A stretch of 64,000 nt of DNA from Carex sylvatica (taxonomy: Eukaryota > Streptophyta > Magnoliopsida > Poales > Cyperaceae), in assembly GCA_964058845.1 (NCBI GenBank), contig CAXKVR010000025.1, positions 1 through 64,000 of the forward strand, in the 5' to 3' direction. A model generated the notes under the pieces. That model was not told the DNA's origin. It saw only the letters and a program-made list of their open reading frames with translations, and ran no database searches. Of the stretch, positions 47,872 through 60,803 are shown piece by piece. Each line of letters opens with the position of its first letter. The first letter of the stretch is position 1. Made by a program: the position numbers and the translations under genes.

Positions 47872-49553
47872 CAAAATAGGTAATACTCAAGATGGGTAAT
47901 AAGCATATCGAATTCTTGATTTTTAAATAATAAGCATGTTAGTTCTTAAGCTACCGGAATGGGTAATACTCAAGATCGACAAAATTTACCGTAATTTCTT
48001 ATGGCATGGAGTGACAGACCAAAATAAGGGGTTCAATTTAGTAGATTGGGAAGTAGTCTGCACACCGAAATAATTGGGGGGGGGGGGGATTAGAAGTTTT
48101 GAACTTAAGAGCTTTCAATAAAGCAATGCTTCTTAAGTGGTTTTGGTGGTGGTTCAAACCTGAACAGAAGCTATGGAAGCCAGTGATAACAGTCACAGTG
48201 GGTATAGTTGGCTACGTGCTGGATGCAACTATATTCATGCAGTTAAAGAGAGATATGATCGACTTCTTCTATGTACACAGAATTTTAACCGGGAAAGGGA
48301 ACAACTATCTTATTGTGGGACCATGATTGGGGGAAAGGAATACTAAAGGATCTTCTACCGACCTTGTATTCATATTCAAAGATGGAAGGAATATCACTCC
48401 AACAGGGGATATTGTCACACTAGTAGCTTATTGAGTCCTTTATGCCAAACTTGTCGGAGCAAGCGCAAGAAGAACTACAGAAACTAAGGAGCTACATTGA
48501 CCGGTTACAACTAATTCAATCCGAAATGGATAACATCTGCTGGAAGGCTAATGATATAGGGGTATTTTTGGTACAATCAGTATACAAGGCATTCAAAAGG
48601 GGGGCCAAAGATGGCATTAAACCTGAGGCATCTTTGGAAGCTAAAAGTGCCTCCAATAATGATCATATTTGTATGGTTGGCGATAAGGAATCGCATCCTA
48701 ACGCATGATAATTTGAAGAAAAAGGGATGTATCATAATAACAAGATGTCCTATGTGTAAGGCGGCTGCGGAATCAGTGCATCATCTATTCCATAGCTGTG
48801 ACTACACAAAAAAAGTTTACATAATATTAACCTTGACATGACCCTCACCCAATTGGCCAGCAGGGTCGGTACTCAGTGTCACTGATAGACACCAGGTTGG
48901 TTCACTAACAGCGGCACAAAGAGCATTACTATTAATTATGCAATTCATTGTTTGGAGAGAGATGTGCCAAGGTGTTTACGGAATCAGAGAAAGAGTCTGG
49001 TGAACTGATCAATGAGATTTGATGGCAAGCAAGTTTCTTTCGATAAAATGAAAGACAAAGACAAAGACAGCAAGAACACAAACAGATGGACTACCGGAGG
49101 ATAGAAAGCAATGACTGGTACAAAAAAGTGGTTCCGGTAAAAAGAAGTGGCAACAATAAACAGAGAAAGTCAATGTTGACTAGGAATGATTTTATATTAC
49201 AAAATAGTGGTATTGGTACAAAGGATTGGGTACCGAACAGGTATAGATACATGACACTTGGTACCAGAGGGGTGCATGCATGTGCAGTTCAAGCAAGTCA
49301 ACATGTTGTCTTAAAAAAGAAAAAGAAAAAATAAAGACTATTATGCAAAATTCCTACTATCATTTTAGCTATTTAAAAACCATTTAGTTTTCTGTTTTGT
49401 TCTTCTAAACTTTAGATTTTTATTGTTGCTTTTGTATGCTCAGATGTTTGAGCCTTTGCATTTGATTTTATTACTGTTACAGTACTCATGTAACCTTACC
49501 ATTATCAATGGAATCAAACATGGGCTTGACCCATATTTTTTCTCAAAAAAAAT
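47872..49553 (+). mobile_element. 5'-truncated LINE insertion
   Basis: Perfect 12-bp target duplication TTATCGTATCGC (47860-47871, 49554-49565) and a terminal A-run (about 49545-49552). Conceptual reading shows the C-terminal part of a non-LTR reverse transcriptase polyprotein, LPEWVILKIDKIYRNFLWHG, LNLRAFNKAMLLKWFWWWF, and a zf-RVT zinc domain VWLAIRNRILTHDNLKKKG, CPMCKAAAESVHHLFHSC. Several frameshifts and stops are present. The first ~90 bp repeats neighbouring sequence (GGTAATACTCAAGAT at 47879 and 47962), suggesting template switching at the 5' end. Confidence 0.85.
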
Positions 49554-49585
49554 TTATCGTATCGCTGTATTCTTATCATATTCGA

Positions 49586-50226
49586 TTTTTTTTGAATAAA
49601 AAGGCTAGCGCCCAATTTCATTAAGAAACACAGTTAACTTACATGACTAGGAGGACGATGTGAGAGTAAAACAAAATTCTCTCAGATTCAAAAGTACTCC
49701 TTAATCCTAAGATAAGCAGATAGCCTCCTACTGCTTTAACCAAAACATAAAACTTGCTAGCTACGAGGCCTAGCATCAACACACAAAATCTGATCAACAT
49801 ATCACAAAAGCATATCAGCAGACCACAAAACAGAAAATAGTATTGTCAATTCTAGCTATCCTTTGCTGTCAAGGGTTATTATTAAAGCAAAAACCATTAA
49901 GCTGGCGATGGGGATGGGAAAGGGGGTGGTGTGAAGGTGGTGAAGTCGTCATCCTCCTGTGTCATTAGCTAGTCATCTCCAGGGAGCCAAACACGCAGTG
50001 GAATGGTCTCCAATACCCCTGCTTGCGGCATCCATTCCTGAGTAGCCTCCTTGGTCAACTGTGGTACCTTTTTGCTACCTATCCAATATTCAATCAAAGA
50101 GATAGTAAGTAAAATAAGTTGTCGACCTATTTTAACTTGTATATTGTGAAAACACACTTCATTACGGATTTCTAAATTGTCCATATCATATTTGATACGA
50201 CATCCGTACCCGTATCCATGCAACAT
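49586..50226 (-). mobile_element. LINE 3' end fragment, opposite orientation
   Basis: Read on the minus strand it ends with TTAATGAAATTGGGCG and CTTTTTATTCAAAAAAAA, a common plant LINE 3' tail, at 49586. Upstream lies a ~350-bp UTR-like stretch and a short frame ending VWLPGDD near 49969 with no firm domain. The 5' boundary is uncertain. Confidence 0.5.
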
Positions 50227-51354
50227 AGATGAGAATTCACATCCTCTCCATTACCTAATAAGGAAATCTTTTACAATTAGTTGATATGTACTGTTCTTTT
50301 TAACTTGGCATGAATTTCAAAGCTCAATAATACTCCCCACTATGCTAGTCCGAATTCCAAATCGAGCGAGATTTAATCTCAAACTGTAAAGTGAAGGTAA
50401 TCCTCTGTAATACCTGAGACGATACGAATCCCATCTATGTTATAAAAAAAATCGGATTGAGCTCTACGATGTTTCGTAAAACAAGAGTAAATTAAAATAA
50501 TAGCAAAGCAAATTAAATTACAGTTTTAGATGAATTAATTTATTTGACACTTGTTCAGTATGTAAGATTTATTGTTATAAACAGAAATTTATTTTTCAAA
50601 ATCTTATTCTTTTAAATATATTAGTTTAGGTTATAATTTAAACTGTCAAATCAGATGTAAAATTTAAGTTATAATTTATAAGGATTAATCTTCTGAATTC
50701 TGATGAATTGAAAAATTTGTGCGCGCACGGTATCAGAAAAATACGCTGGATACTTTTTAGCAGTTTCTTAATTTAGATATCAAGATAAATGTGAACCCTA
50801 TACAAAATTTTAACTCATACATTGTTCACTATTTTCGGATATCAAAGTTTGTTCATTTTTTCGATATCTAAATTACTAGTTTTTTTTTTATATGCTGGCT
50901 CCACCCGCCCCTGGAAAGAGTGGTGGGAAAAGGAAAAGGGTCACGCTCCAAACTGCATATTCCATTCAACAAAACCAAAAGAGGAGCTTCGGATGCAAAT
51001 TTTAACAGCATACTTTTTTAATTCCCTCATGTATATCGAGGTGGAAGAAAAGTTTTTGTTGGACTATATATATATATATATATATATATTATTCTTTGCT
51101 TGAAAAGGAAACCACTCATGTGATCATGTCTTCAATATCGGTATTTATTAGGAAAGGGAAAGATAGTATTCCAAATAGATAAAGTATATAACAACAGATT
51201 AAGAACCACAACTATGATACATAAAAACCTACTGTAAAAGAATTTCATAGAATACAAGATTCCTGCTCCATATCCTACTATAGGTAAAAGATTACGATCT
51301 AAAACAAAAATTAACAACCAAAACATTAAAAAAAAAAAGAGTAAAGATTTTTAT
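50227..51354. other. spacer, no gene seen
   Basis: AT-rich with a (TA)n tract at 51066-51088. Frames at 50822-51103 and 51132-51326 are low-complexity and unassigned. Confidence 0.35.
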
Positions 51355-51529
51355 TCACGACACTTTGTCCACAACACTAATATGATCTGATTTTAACTGT
51401 CGGTCCCCACTAATTAATGCATTTTTAAAGCTGTTCAATTTTAACGACCTTTCTTTTATACTCATTTCCAATCTGTCTCTTTTTTTTTTCAAAATAAATT
51501 TCTGATCTCTCTCCACAAAAAATGAAAAT

Positions 51530-51720
51530 GACTCTCCCATCTCCCCACCCACCCCTCCCGATCTCACTGCTCTCTCTTCTCTCTCAACTCCGCTGCTGCC
51601 GCTGCCGTCTCTCCAGTTCCGATCTCTCTCTCCGTCGAGTTCTCGAGATTGGCAGCGATAACTGTTGAGTCATCTCTCCACGCAAGGCATCGTGCTCAAC
51701 TTTGCCGTGTGAGTAATATC
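51530..51720 (+). other. CT-rich leader-like segment
   Basis: CTCTCC/CTCTCT-rich with GCTGCTGCCGCTGCCG, ending near CGTGTGAGTAATAT, which looks like a plant 5' UTR with a splice donor on the plus strand. No downstream coding exon was identified, so it may be a transposon leader or an orphan first exon. Confidence 0.35.
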
Positions 51721-51929
51721 GGATCTCATATTATTTCAATATCTGATTTGAATTTTTTTATTTTGAATTTGATATTTGAATTCAAAATTACATAGATCAT
51801 TTTTGACAAAGAAACCTAGAGATCTAGTCTCTATATTTTATTAATTGGGACACAAAATGTGTCAGTTTTACATAAGGTAAAAAGCAAATTAGTTTAAATA
51901 TCGATTGAGGAGAAAGGCGATATGGATGA

Positions 51930-52240
51930 GAGATGAAAGCGATGCGATATGGAGTATTGATCTTGTCATTTTACAGTATTCACCCTGATAATTTTACAGT
52001 ATTCATCTTGTGAAAATCTGGAGGAAAGAGATGATAGAGAGGTGATATGGAGTATTGATTATTTTACAGTATTCACCATGTTAGTTTTACAGTATTCATC
52101 TTGTGAAAATCTGAAGTAAAGAGATGAAAGCAAGGCGATATGAAGTATTGATCTTGTCATTTTACAGATTCACCCTGTTAATTTTACAGTATTCATCTTG
52201 TAATTTTACAGTATTCATCTTGTGAACAGTTACTAATGTT
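51930..52240 (+). repeat. degenerate tandem array of TTTTACAGTATTCATC units
   Basis: TTTTACAGTATTCA(C/T)C recurs near 51971, 51998, 52063, 52087, 52182 and 52205. A longer unit TCTTGTGAAAATCTG plus AAAGAGATGA and GATATGGAGTATTGAT is repeated two to three times at about 100-120-bp spacing. Related ATTTTACAG pieces continue to about 52440. Confidence 0.6.
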
Positions 52241-53199
52241 TAATAATGTGGTTGTGAATATTTGATGTATTGATGATTTATAGTTTTCATCTGTTAGTTT
52301 TACTGTTTACATCTTTTTAATTTATAGTATTGAATTTTACAGTGTGTTTATCTCAGTTTTATAGTATTTTAGGTTTCAGATTTACAGTTTTATAGTTTAT
52401 ATCTGTTAGTTTTATGGTTTACATTTGGAAATTTTACAGTATTGAAGTTCTGTAGTTTGTATCTTTATGTTTTACCGTATGTATAGTTTTAATTTATAGG
52501 ATATAGATGTATATATAAATATAAATAATTGAAGAAAAAAATTATGAATTTATTTTCAGAAAAATTAAAATTAATTTTAATTTTGAAAAATAAAATTCGA
52601 TTCAAAAAAATTAATTTTGTATAATTTTCGGGATTATTTTGAAAAAACTGCAAGTTTGAGAAGTGGTTCACTTTTAAAATGATCTAGAAGGTTTTAAAAC
52701 TGTCATTAACTGTAAGTTATAGAAGTACATCAAGTGGTCCCGCATCAAGTATAATTAGTTTGGCAAGTTGTGCAAGTTGCAAGTACACAAAGTGGTCCTG
52801 TTGAATGTTAGAAATTTAAAGTGCATTTTTTATAAGATTTGTTATATAAGTTAAAGCATTGAATTAGTAATTTTACAAGATTGACACAAGTCAAATAACA
52901 GTTTTTCTGTGAACAAACTGTGAATAACAAGCAGTGGATAACAAGCTGTGGACAACTAGAGGCTTCCAAAAAAAAGTAGAAAAACAAAAATAAAGTGAAA
53001 ATCTTATGACCTAAAAAAAAATTTCTCCTAAATTTTTTAATTTTAACAACATCAATTCAAATAGGATGTCACATACGTTATATTATTATTCTAACAATGT
53101 AACTAAACACTTCAAAAAATCAAAAAATTATTTAAATTAAGCACAGTAGTAACATTATTCTCAAATGTCATATTAAGGTGTTCATTTTTATTCACTGGT
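52241..53199. other. spacer, no gene seen
   Basis: AT-rich. AAGTGGTCC motifs recur near 52734 and 52790. The minus-strand frame at 52489-52671 is low-complexity. Confidence 0.35.
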
Positions 53200-54363
53200 T
53201 CATTAACTTGAGGGGTTTTATTGTTGGCGAATTACTTGTGTTTATTCGATGCTTCCACGAGTTCAAATTTAAAAGAATCACATTTGGTATAACTCAACGC
53301 TCTTTGTATTTTGGGTTACCGAAACTTGCACTTATTGTGTAGAACTTTTGGTTCGACTATCAACTCAGTATTGGAGATAAAGTTAACAATCAATTTTTTT
53401 AGGAACTTCCTTTTTATGAAGATGTCATTGTTGATACTTGAATTGAGACTCATTAAGTAAACTCATAATCTCATTATCAATATCATTAGTCACATCGATT
53501 GGTGAAGTATCCAAGAGTGTTATATCATTTCTCTATTTTGAATGAATCAAAATTCAGATATAACATTACATTTGTGAAGTTTTTTAAACATGCTTAGTGC
53601 TCATTTGAAATCGTGTTCTCTTTTATTCTTTAAAAATGCACAGCTAGAATAAAAAAAAGTGTTAAAGCATGAGACCAGTCCCAACAATATCAAGACGTGA
53701 GATCTTATGCTTATAATGCTTATTTGTTTTGTAGGTACAATCTATAGTAAAAATACTTGGAAAATTCATAACGAGAATAATTGACATATGATGTATAAAG
53801 AAAATATGTGTAAGAGTATCACCTTTATCGTGTAAATATCATACTCAAACCCATCTTCACTATTGTCGAGACAACTTGAAACTTTGAATTCTTTTGGCAT
53901 AAAAAATAGAGAATTTGTATGGGTGGTATTCCAGTTCGAGTCATATGATCAACACAATCATTATCTTCTTGTGATAACTGTCGAAGAAAATGATAGCCAG
54001 AAATATCGGTAGATGTTTCACATATGTGCGGTAAGTTTTGCATTTCAATTATCCAAATTTCCTCATCTGTCTTTTTACCCTTCATTTTAAAAGAAAAATT
54101 GATCTGATGTGTTCCCATTGTTTTTCTTTTTCTTTTTCCTCTAAAGGCACATCATGTGTGCCACGATATCAACTACCTCTATCCCATCGTAAAATCACAT
54201 ATTCCTTTGACCTTGAACTACAAATAGATAACATTTATTCCTTAGCTGAGTAAAATGCTCTAACACCATCAAGTAATTCTTCAAGTGTTTTGTATTTAAA
54301 ATTAAGTAATTCAAGTTTTTCGACGTCATGTTTGAATAATATTGTTGACTCATTGATATCCAT
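53200..54363 (-). pseudogene. decayed FAR1/MULE-type transposase relic
   Basis: Reading from the ATG at 54363: FKYKTLEELLDGVRAFYSAK, a stop, then SRSKEYVILRWDRGS and a stop, the usual FAR1-type zinc-binding start. In shifting frames, KMKGKKTDEEIWIIEMQNLP, SGYHFLRQLSQEDNDCVDHM and TRTGIPPIQIL follow. Around 53750-53560 comes a catalytic-domain-like DCTYKTNKHYKHKISRLDIV with several stops, and near 53300 a weak match to the family C-terminus. No terminal repeats were found, so it may be a transposase or a FAR1-related host-gene relic. Confidence 0.62.
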
Positions 54364-55311
54364 ATAGTAAACAAAGAATGTATAAAATAATTCAATTTTT
54401 TTATTTGAATCAGAAACTAATATTGTAATTTTATTATTGCGATTATAATGTAATTTTGTATTTGCAAAAATATAGTCAACAAAATTTATTTATTTATTTA
54501 TTATAAAAGTTTAATAAAAATAAACTTCCGTACACAATTATTATAAAAAAAAAACTAATTAAATATATTGAAGTACCTTCTTATTGAGTTAGAGAGAATT
54601 TGAAGTTATCTTGTTGAGATGAAGAGAAAATAGGGCACGTAAAAGACGTAAAAGCAAAGAAATGAAATGGCTCCAAGTTATATAACTTTTTCCGTCCAAA
54701 ATGTGAATTTTCTGTACATAAAACCTTCACACATATTATATATATTAAAAATTGTAAACAAATTGCGCATGTTTGTAGACATTCTCATTCTCATCAATGG
54801 CCTACGCCTATGATTACTGCATGCGAACTCTATAGTAATAATAGATTATTTAGGGTCCGTGCTTTGTTCGCATTCGCAACAACGACCGATGGATAAAGCA
54901 CATCTTTTATTTATTTAAATGAAAAATCAATCAAAACTTGCGCTGGGAACTGGGAACTGGGATGAATGCTGGACGAAGCTAATTCCAAGCGACACTTTCG
55001 TATCTAATTTTGACAACTTGTATACATTTGTACAAAATCAATCTGAGCAATTATGCGTTCATACGACCCATATATTTTCTACATTGAAACACTAGAGAAT
55101 ATGGCACATCCATATTCAAAAGTCGGCACTTTGGTAGAGAGATACCAAACTACATGATGGCACATGCAAGTTTGGTACCCAACATGTAACTACCATTCCT
55201 TCTTCTTTTTTTTATAGAAAAGGGTACAAAAAAAAAAAAAGATCCACTAAAGACTATGTAGCAATATCATGCATCTGTTTAGTAAAACATTTACCCAAAC
55301 TATGAACTATC
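54364..55311. other. spacer downstream of the sugar transporter
   Basis: No gene seen. The part next to 55312 is the likely 3' UTR of the transporter. The remainder is AT-rich. Confidence 0.4.
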
Positions 55312-58300
55312 CTATAATATCGTGGCTTCAATTTCCTCAAGAGTGAGGCCCTTAGTTTCGGGTACTATGAAATATATGAAGAGAAGAGATGCTATGGCTA
55401 TAACACCAAATCCAGCGAACAGGATTCCAGTCCCTACCAATACCTGTTATAAAAAAAAAATTAGAAAAGGAAAAATAAAGATTTTTAAGTTCTTATGTAT
55501 GTTTTCTTGATGGGACCCAATAAAAGCAAACTATGCCCCACAAAAACAATGGAAAAGTACAAAGAATGCAAGAAGAGGACTGAGGAAGGGGGCTTGGAAT
55601 AAACGCTTTTCTTTTCGAAAATTTTGCAAAAGAACTTTTCCCCCATATTTAAAAATAAACCCAAACAGTACTCATATTGTAACTAGCTCAAGAATCTACA
55701 GGTTATTTGCAAACAACACTAGTCACATTAGACAAATGCTGTGGAAAAGAGGTACCCCTTGATGTCAACAATTTTGCTCTTCCTTCTAATAACCCTCTTA
55801 ATGTTTTTCCCGGGCTCAAAGTGACAAGTAAAATCAAGCAAGTAAAAATTTAATGTTGATCTACAAGTTTTATTTAAGTGGTTATAAATCGATTTAGTTC
55901 AGGAAAGAAGCCAGAAAAATTACCTCCAAGGGTGAGAATGAGAAAGTCACAAGGGCATTAGAGCCAAAATTAATGAGCACGGCAATGCTCAAAGCACGAC
56001 CTCTCAGGCGTAATGGGAAAATCTCAGATATCATCAGCCATCCAATTGGACCAAATGACAGCTGCACAATTATAATTGGATTATATTAACAATAAAGATA
56101 GCTGTTGAATCTGAATTGAAATCCAAGATATAGTCAGTTACCTGATAGCAACCAACATAGAGTAGTAGTGCGACCACAGCAACTGCAGGAATGGCATTCA
56201 GCAATGTATAGTATGATGACAGCAGGAATAGTGATATTGCCTACATCAGTAAATAGTTAATTTTATATTCCATATTAATGTAGATTATGTTGGCATCAGT
56301 TGATCATAAGGTTAAGGAGATGTACAATGCCAGTGACGCCCCCAATGAGAAGAGGTCTTCTACCAAGCCTGTCCACTACTAGAACTGCAACTCCTGTCAT
56401 AATTAACTGTGTGCAGCAAAAATTAGCCAAAGGACCACCATCTTTTAGCAAAAGAAAAGAGAGAAAACAAAAAAAAAATGTAAAAAAATAGCATGTGAAA
56501 GGTTTTACCTTGAGCAATCCAAGAAGCACGGAGACACGGGTAGCATCAGATGCTGCAGAAAATCCTGCACTCTGTCAACAGCAACAAAGAACAAAATAAA
56601 TTAGTTGTCTTTATTTAAGTGTTGATGCGATTTATGTATTTCAACAAAAGTGGGAATTAACCGAATTTATGTACCTGGAGAATAGTCGCGGCATAATATA
56701 ACACACTTGGTTGTCCCGTCACCTGCATTAAAAAAATAACAAATAAAAAGTTCTCAACTATAAGATGTAAAATAACACCAACTTGACAATATCCAATTTT
56801 AAAAAGGGAAAACATTTTATTAACCTGCTGGAAAAAGACCAAGCCACAACCAATAATCAAGGCCTTGAGACACTTTCCTTGAAACATCTCAGTAAAACTG
56901 ACAGTTTTCTGCTCATCATAGGCTAATTCGTCCAATATCAAATCAACCTGGTCTATTACTGATGTATCGTTCGCCTTGCCCCTGAGCTGGCACAAACAGG
57001 AAACAGCAAAATCCTTGGCTTCTGGAATGTGCTTCTTTCCTTGTATAGCGCATAACAGAAGCCACCTAGGAGATGGTGGAAGCCACCACATGCCAATTGC
57101 CATGATTACACATATGGGTGTGCTTGTTCCATACATGTATCGCCAGCCCGAGGTAACATCCACAAACAGACTGCCAGTAATGTACCCAAGCTGCACAATG
57201 TTTTATTTATTTGAAAAATATAAGGCCGGTCTATAAGTGGGGCCAGACCTGGTACTTACTATCTAGTTGATAATTTGGTACAGCTTCTTTGTGAGAGATT
57301 ATATTGCTTGATAAATTCCCAAACAAAGAAGTAAATTATATGAGTACAAAAAATCTAAGAATACTTCACATGAATCCATATATGCAAAAAGCAGATTTTT
57401 CCAAAACAGCCATTGTGTTAAAAAAAGAAACAAAAGAAACCAACATTCTTAATAGTTGTTGGAACAAATCTTAGCTGTTGGAGAATAATAAGGACAAAAA
57501 GGTTCCTCACCTGTTAATTAAAGAACACAACTAGTATTTATATTTCATACTTAAACAACATGACCGACAATGAATAATGATAAATTAAACTTTTACAAAT
57601 GTGGCTTGGATATTTTTAAAGACTTATTAAGCAATATATAAATTAAATTTAAGTAGTGAGAGTTCGGGTTGATGAATCATTTGCAAACTCACTTTTCTTT
57701 CGGCATAACAATTCAAAATGCAAATTCCAGATGACAAATCGGAACTTTTTACTTGTTCTAGATTAGATGCAATGCACGGACATCAAGGATTGTAAATTTG
57801 GAGTTTGTTTAATATTTGCAGGCGTAAAATCCATGCAAATTATTATATCATTGGAACTATCGATCTGTTGATCCGCAAGAATTCCAAATTTTACAATACC
57901 GGTGTGCAAGCCTCAATTGGAATTCAAATATCGAATTTTTACAAAAGAATAGAAGTAGTTTCAATGTGGAATTGTGAGCTTAAGGTTTTAGCCAGACTTA
58001 TTTTAAAAATAATGCATTAAGCCTAACAATATCAGACAGCCATACCCTTCGAAATATCATGTATACCCCTGCAAACGCTGAATATGACAGGTGTCCTTAC
58101 AAACCACAAAAGTATCACCAATGCTGCTATGGAACTAGTAAAACCATTGTCAATACACCTACCATTACTTGGCCATCAGACCCATCAGTTTAACACACAT
58201 CACTATTATTTTACACCAGTCGGTACAAAAGTTAAATTGCCCACAAAAAAGTTGCTTATAAAATTAATTAACCACATCATGATGGACTAGTTATACTATG

Positions 58301-60280
58301 CGTGCTTGTTTTAAAATGTATGGTGTCCGTGGGTGTCTTTAAATCCGCAACACAGATAGTTTTTGCACAAGTACATTGTACTTGTGAGATTGTGCTTACT
58401 TAAGAATGTAGATCTTATAACTACACTATGTTTATTTGTTCATTCTTGTTCTCTTTGATAACCTATTAGACTAAAAATATCAGAGGCTCACAAACTGTTG
58501 GACAAAAAGGTAGTTTCTTATGAATTAATTAATCACATTTTAATGGACTAGTTATAGTGGGCATCTTTATTTTCTTTTGAAAACATATGGTGGGTGTCTT
58601 TTAATCTGTGACACTGATATTCTTCGGGTTTCTGCATAAATACATATGAAATTGTGCCTATTAGGAAAGTAAACCATATAGTTAAACTATGTTTATTTTG
58701 TTCATTCTTGGTGTCTTCATCAATCTCTTAGACTAACAATATCAGAGGCTGACAAACTGTAGGGCAATTCTTTAATTTCTCCAACAAAAGTAGAGCTTTT
58801 GTACTTGCTCTGAGAATATACAGGCCTTTTGGCAATTTTATGAATAGAACAGTAATTTTGCAAACTTCTTAAAACTTTTTTAATTTTTTATAGATATTAA
58901 GAACCCTAAGAACAATTTTTTCTATTCATAGCTGGATCTCCTCGAGTTACAAGCAGCTGCAGATATAAATTAATGAAAAATGTGGGAGTTGTTAAGTTAG
59001 AACTTACAAGCATTCCAAGTACTATGAAGAATTCCTTTAAGGAAATGAGAGTGCCACGTATGTGACTCGGAGCAGTCTCAGCAATATACATGGGAGCAGC
59101 ATGCATAGCCTAAAAGATGCAACACAAAAAATATTACTCAGAAATAAAAGGTGTTAAATTTCTCACAAGTTGTGTACCATTTTAATAAATTGAAATAGGT
59201 GCTTGGAATTAGCTACCCGACCTTTATAAAATAGTGTGGTAGTAAAATTCATGTCATCCAAAAATTACTAAGAAATGAATCATTTACCAAACCGATTCCA
59301 AATCCATAGATAAATCGACCGATCACCAAAACAGCAAAATATGGTGCCAATGCTGTCAGCAGAGCCCCAATAAGATACAACAGAGAAGAAAGAATCAACT
59401 CCCTTCTACGTCCTACATTAATTAACATGAATCATAGATCATTTCACCTAAATAATATATATTAACAGTGAAAAACTTGGAGCTAGATGGAATATAACCT
59501 AGAAAGTCAGCGATTGTAAATGCCAAAGCAGAACCAATCAAGGCACCATAAAGGGATCCACTGACCTGAAAAAATATAAGCAAATAATGATTCACAACTT
59601 GATTGTTAATTAAAAGTAAAGAAAATGTAATGTAAAAGTTTTGAAGAGAAAGATTACCACTAGACCGATTTGCAAAGATGACAAGTTGTACCATGTTGTT
59701 CCACTCAGTGATTGTGACTGAAAATATAATGTGGTTTTCAAAATCAAACTTACTATTGAAGAAAAATAAGATGGAGAAAACAGTAACAGATTGGTTAGCG
59801 ACAACAGTACAGTAGAGTACAGTACCTGTAATGAAATTGTAGCACCAGATGTTGCGCCAATGTCATAGCCATAGAGTAGGCCTCCTAAAGCAGGAAATAA
59901 GAACCTACACCACATCACTAGTCATTTAAGTCGCAATACTCTATCACTTTATTGAATTTGAGAATGCTCGCATAATCGAAAGTATCAGGAAAGAAAAGAA
60001 AAGAAAAGAAAAGGTAACTGACGGTAAAATGGCCGCGCAAAGAGAGAATTTCTCTTGAACATGAGCACCGAGATTGATTAAAGGCTCTCTTTCGCTATCT
60101 AGTTCAATCTCCCTCGCCTGATTGATTAGTTTTATAAAGTATGAGCAACAAAACGTAAACGTAAGAGGGAGGGTGTGAAATTGAAACGACAAACTTGCGA
60201 TTAAATTAGCAGAAAAGGCGAACCTCATCGGAGAGGGGTGTGGGTTTGGGCTGCTCCGGATCGGAGGCAATGGAGGCCAT
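55312..60280 (-). CDS. MFS sugar/H+ symporter (vacuolar glucose / D-xylose-proton symporter-like), 503 aa, 14 exons
   Basis: Twelve-helix sugar-porter protein of the plant VGT/xylose-symporter-like group, expected at the tonoplast moving hexose or pentose with H+. Exons: 60280-60224, 60117-60023, 59904-59826, 59717-59658, 59565-59499, 59412-59288, 59109-59008, 57190-56825, 56722-56675, 56571-56509, 56406-56326, 56240-56142, 56061-55924, 55443-55312; every junction keeps phase. Seen: acidic dileucine EREPLI (residues 28-33), a known type of vacuolar sorting signal; FPALGGLLYGYDIGATSGAT (helix 1); GRRREL loop; MHAAPMYIAETAPSHIRG; SGWRYMYG; QQVTGQPSVLYYA; DRLGRRPLL; GWLMISEIFPLRLRGRALS; and PETKGLTLEEIEA at the end. 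Intron 7 is 1.8 kb, the others are short. The gene appears intact. Confidence 0.93.
58262..58765. repeat. ~250-bp tandem duplication in transporter intron 7
   Basis: Two diverged copies (about 58262-58512 and 58523-58765) share ATGGACTAGTTATA, GGTGTCTTT, ACTATGTTTATTT, TTCATTCTTG and AATATCAGAGGCT in the same order. Noncoding, inside the 59007-57191 intron. Confidence 0.7.
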
Positions 60281-60376
60281 GGAAGGCACAGTTCTTGAAC
60301 AGTTGAGAAGGCGAAGGAAGAAGTGGGGAATGAATACGAATATGAATATGTGTACTCTACCCTACCCTACCAACTA

Positions 60377-60539
60377 GATATCTCATATTTTGCGTCACTT
60401 TTTGGAAAATCTCAACCGTTGCAATACGTTCTGCGCGAATCTCAAAGCTTAAATAATACTGCCCCTCTACGTCATCCCCGGATAGGCACCGGACACGTCG
60501 GTCACGCAAAATATGAGATATCTTAGAGGATACGCACTC
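60377..60539. mobile_element. MITE copy 2, upstream of the sugar transporter
   Basis: Near-identical to 2280-2442: the same GATATCTCATATTTTGCGT stem and interior, about four substitutions. The outermost ~17 bp of the left end are missing and no target duplication is visible. It lies 97 bp upstream of the transporter ATG, so it may form part of its 5' UTR or core promoter. Confidence 0.8.
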
Positions 60540-60803
60540 GTTGTGGCTTTTCAGTTTCCCCGTTTTTTCTTCTTTCATTTGTTTTGTTTGACTCGGGACT
60601 CGGGACTCGGGCCTTTCATTTTTCAAGTGGAACTAGGCTCCTCCACTTCCACGCTTCCTTCGCATTCGCGCACATACTCTCTCCTGTTCCAATTATTTCT
60701 ATTATAACTACCGATTATTTTTTTATTTTTTTATCGTCATGGAAAGATTTATGTATGCTTATTTTACTTTTCTTATTTAAAATGCATTTTGTTGCATTTA
60801 AGG

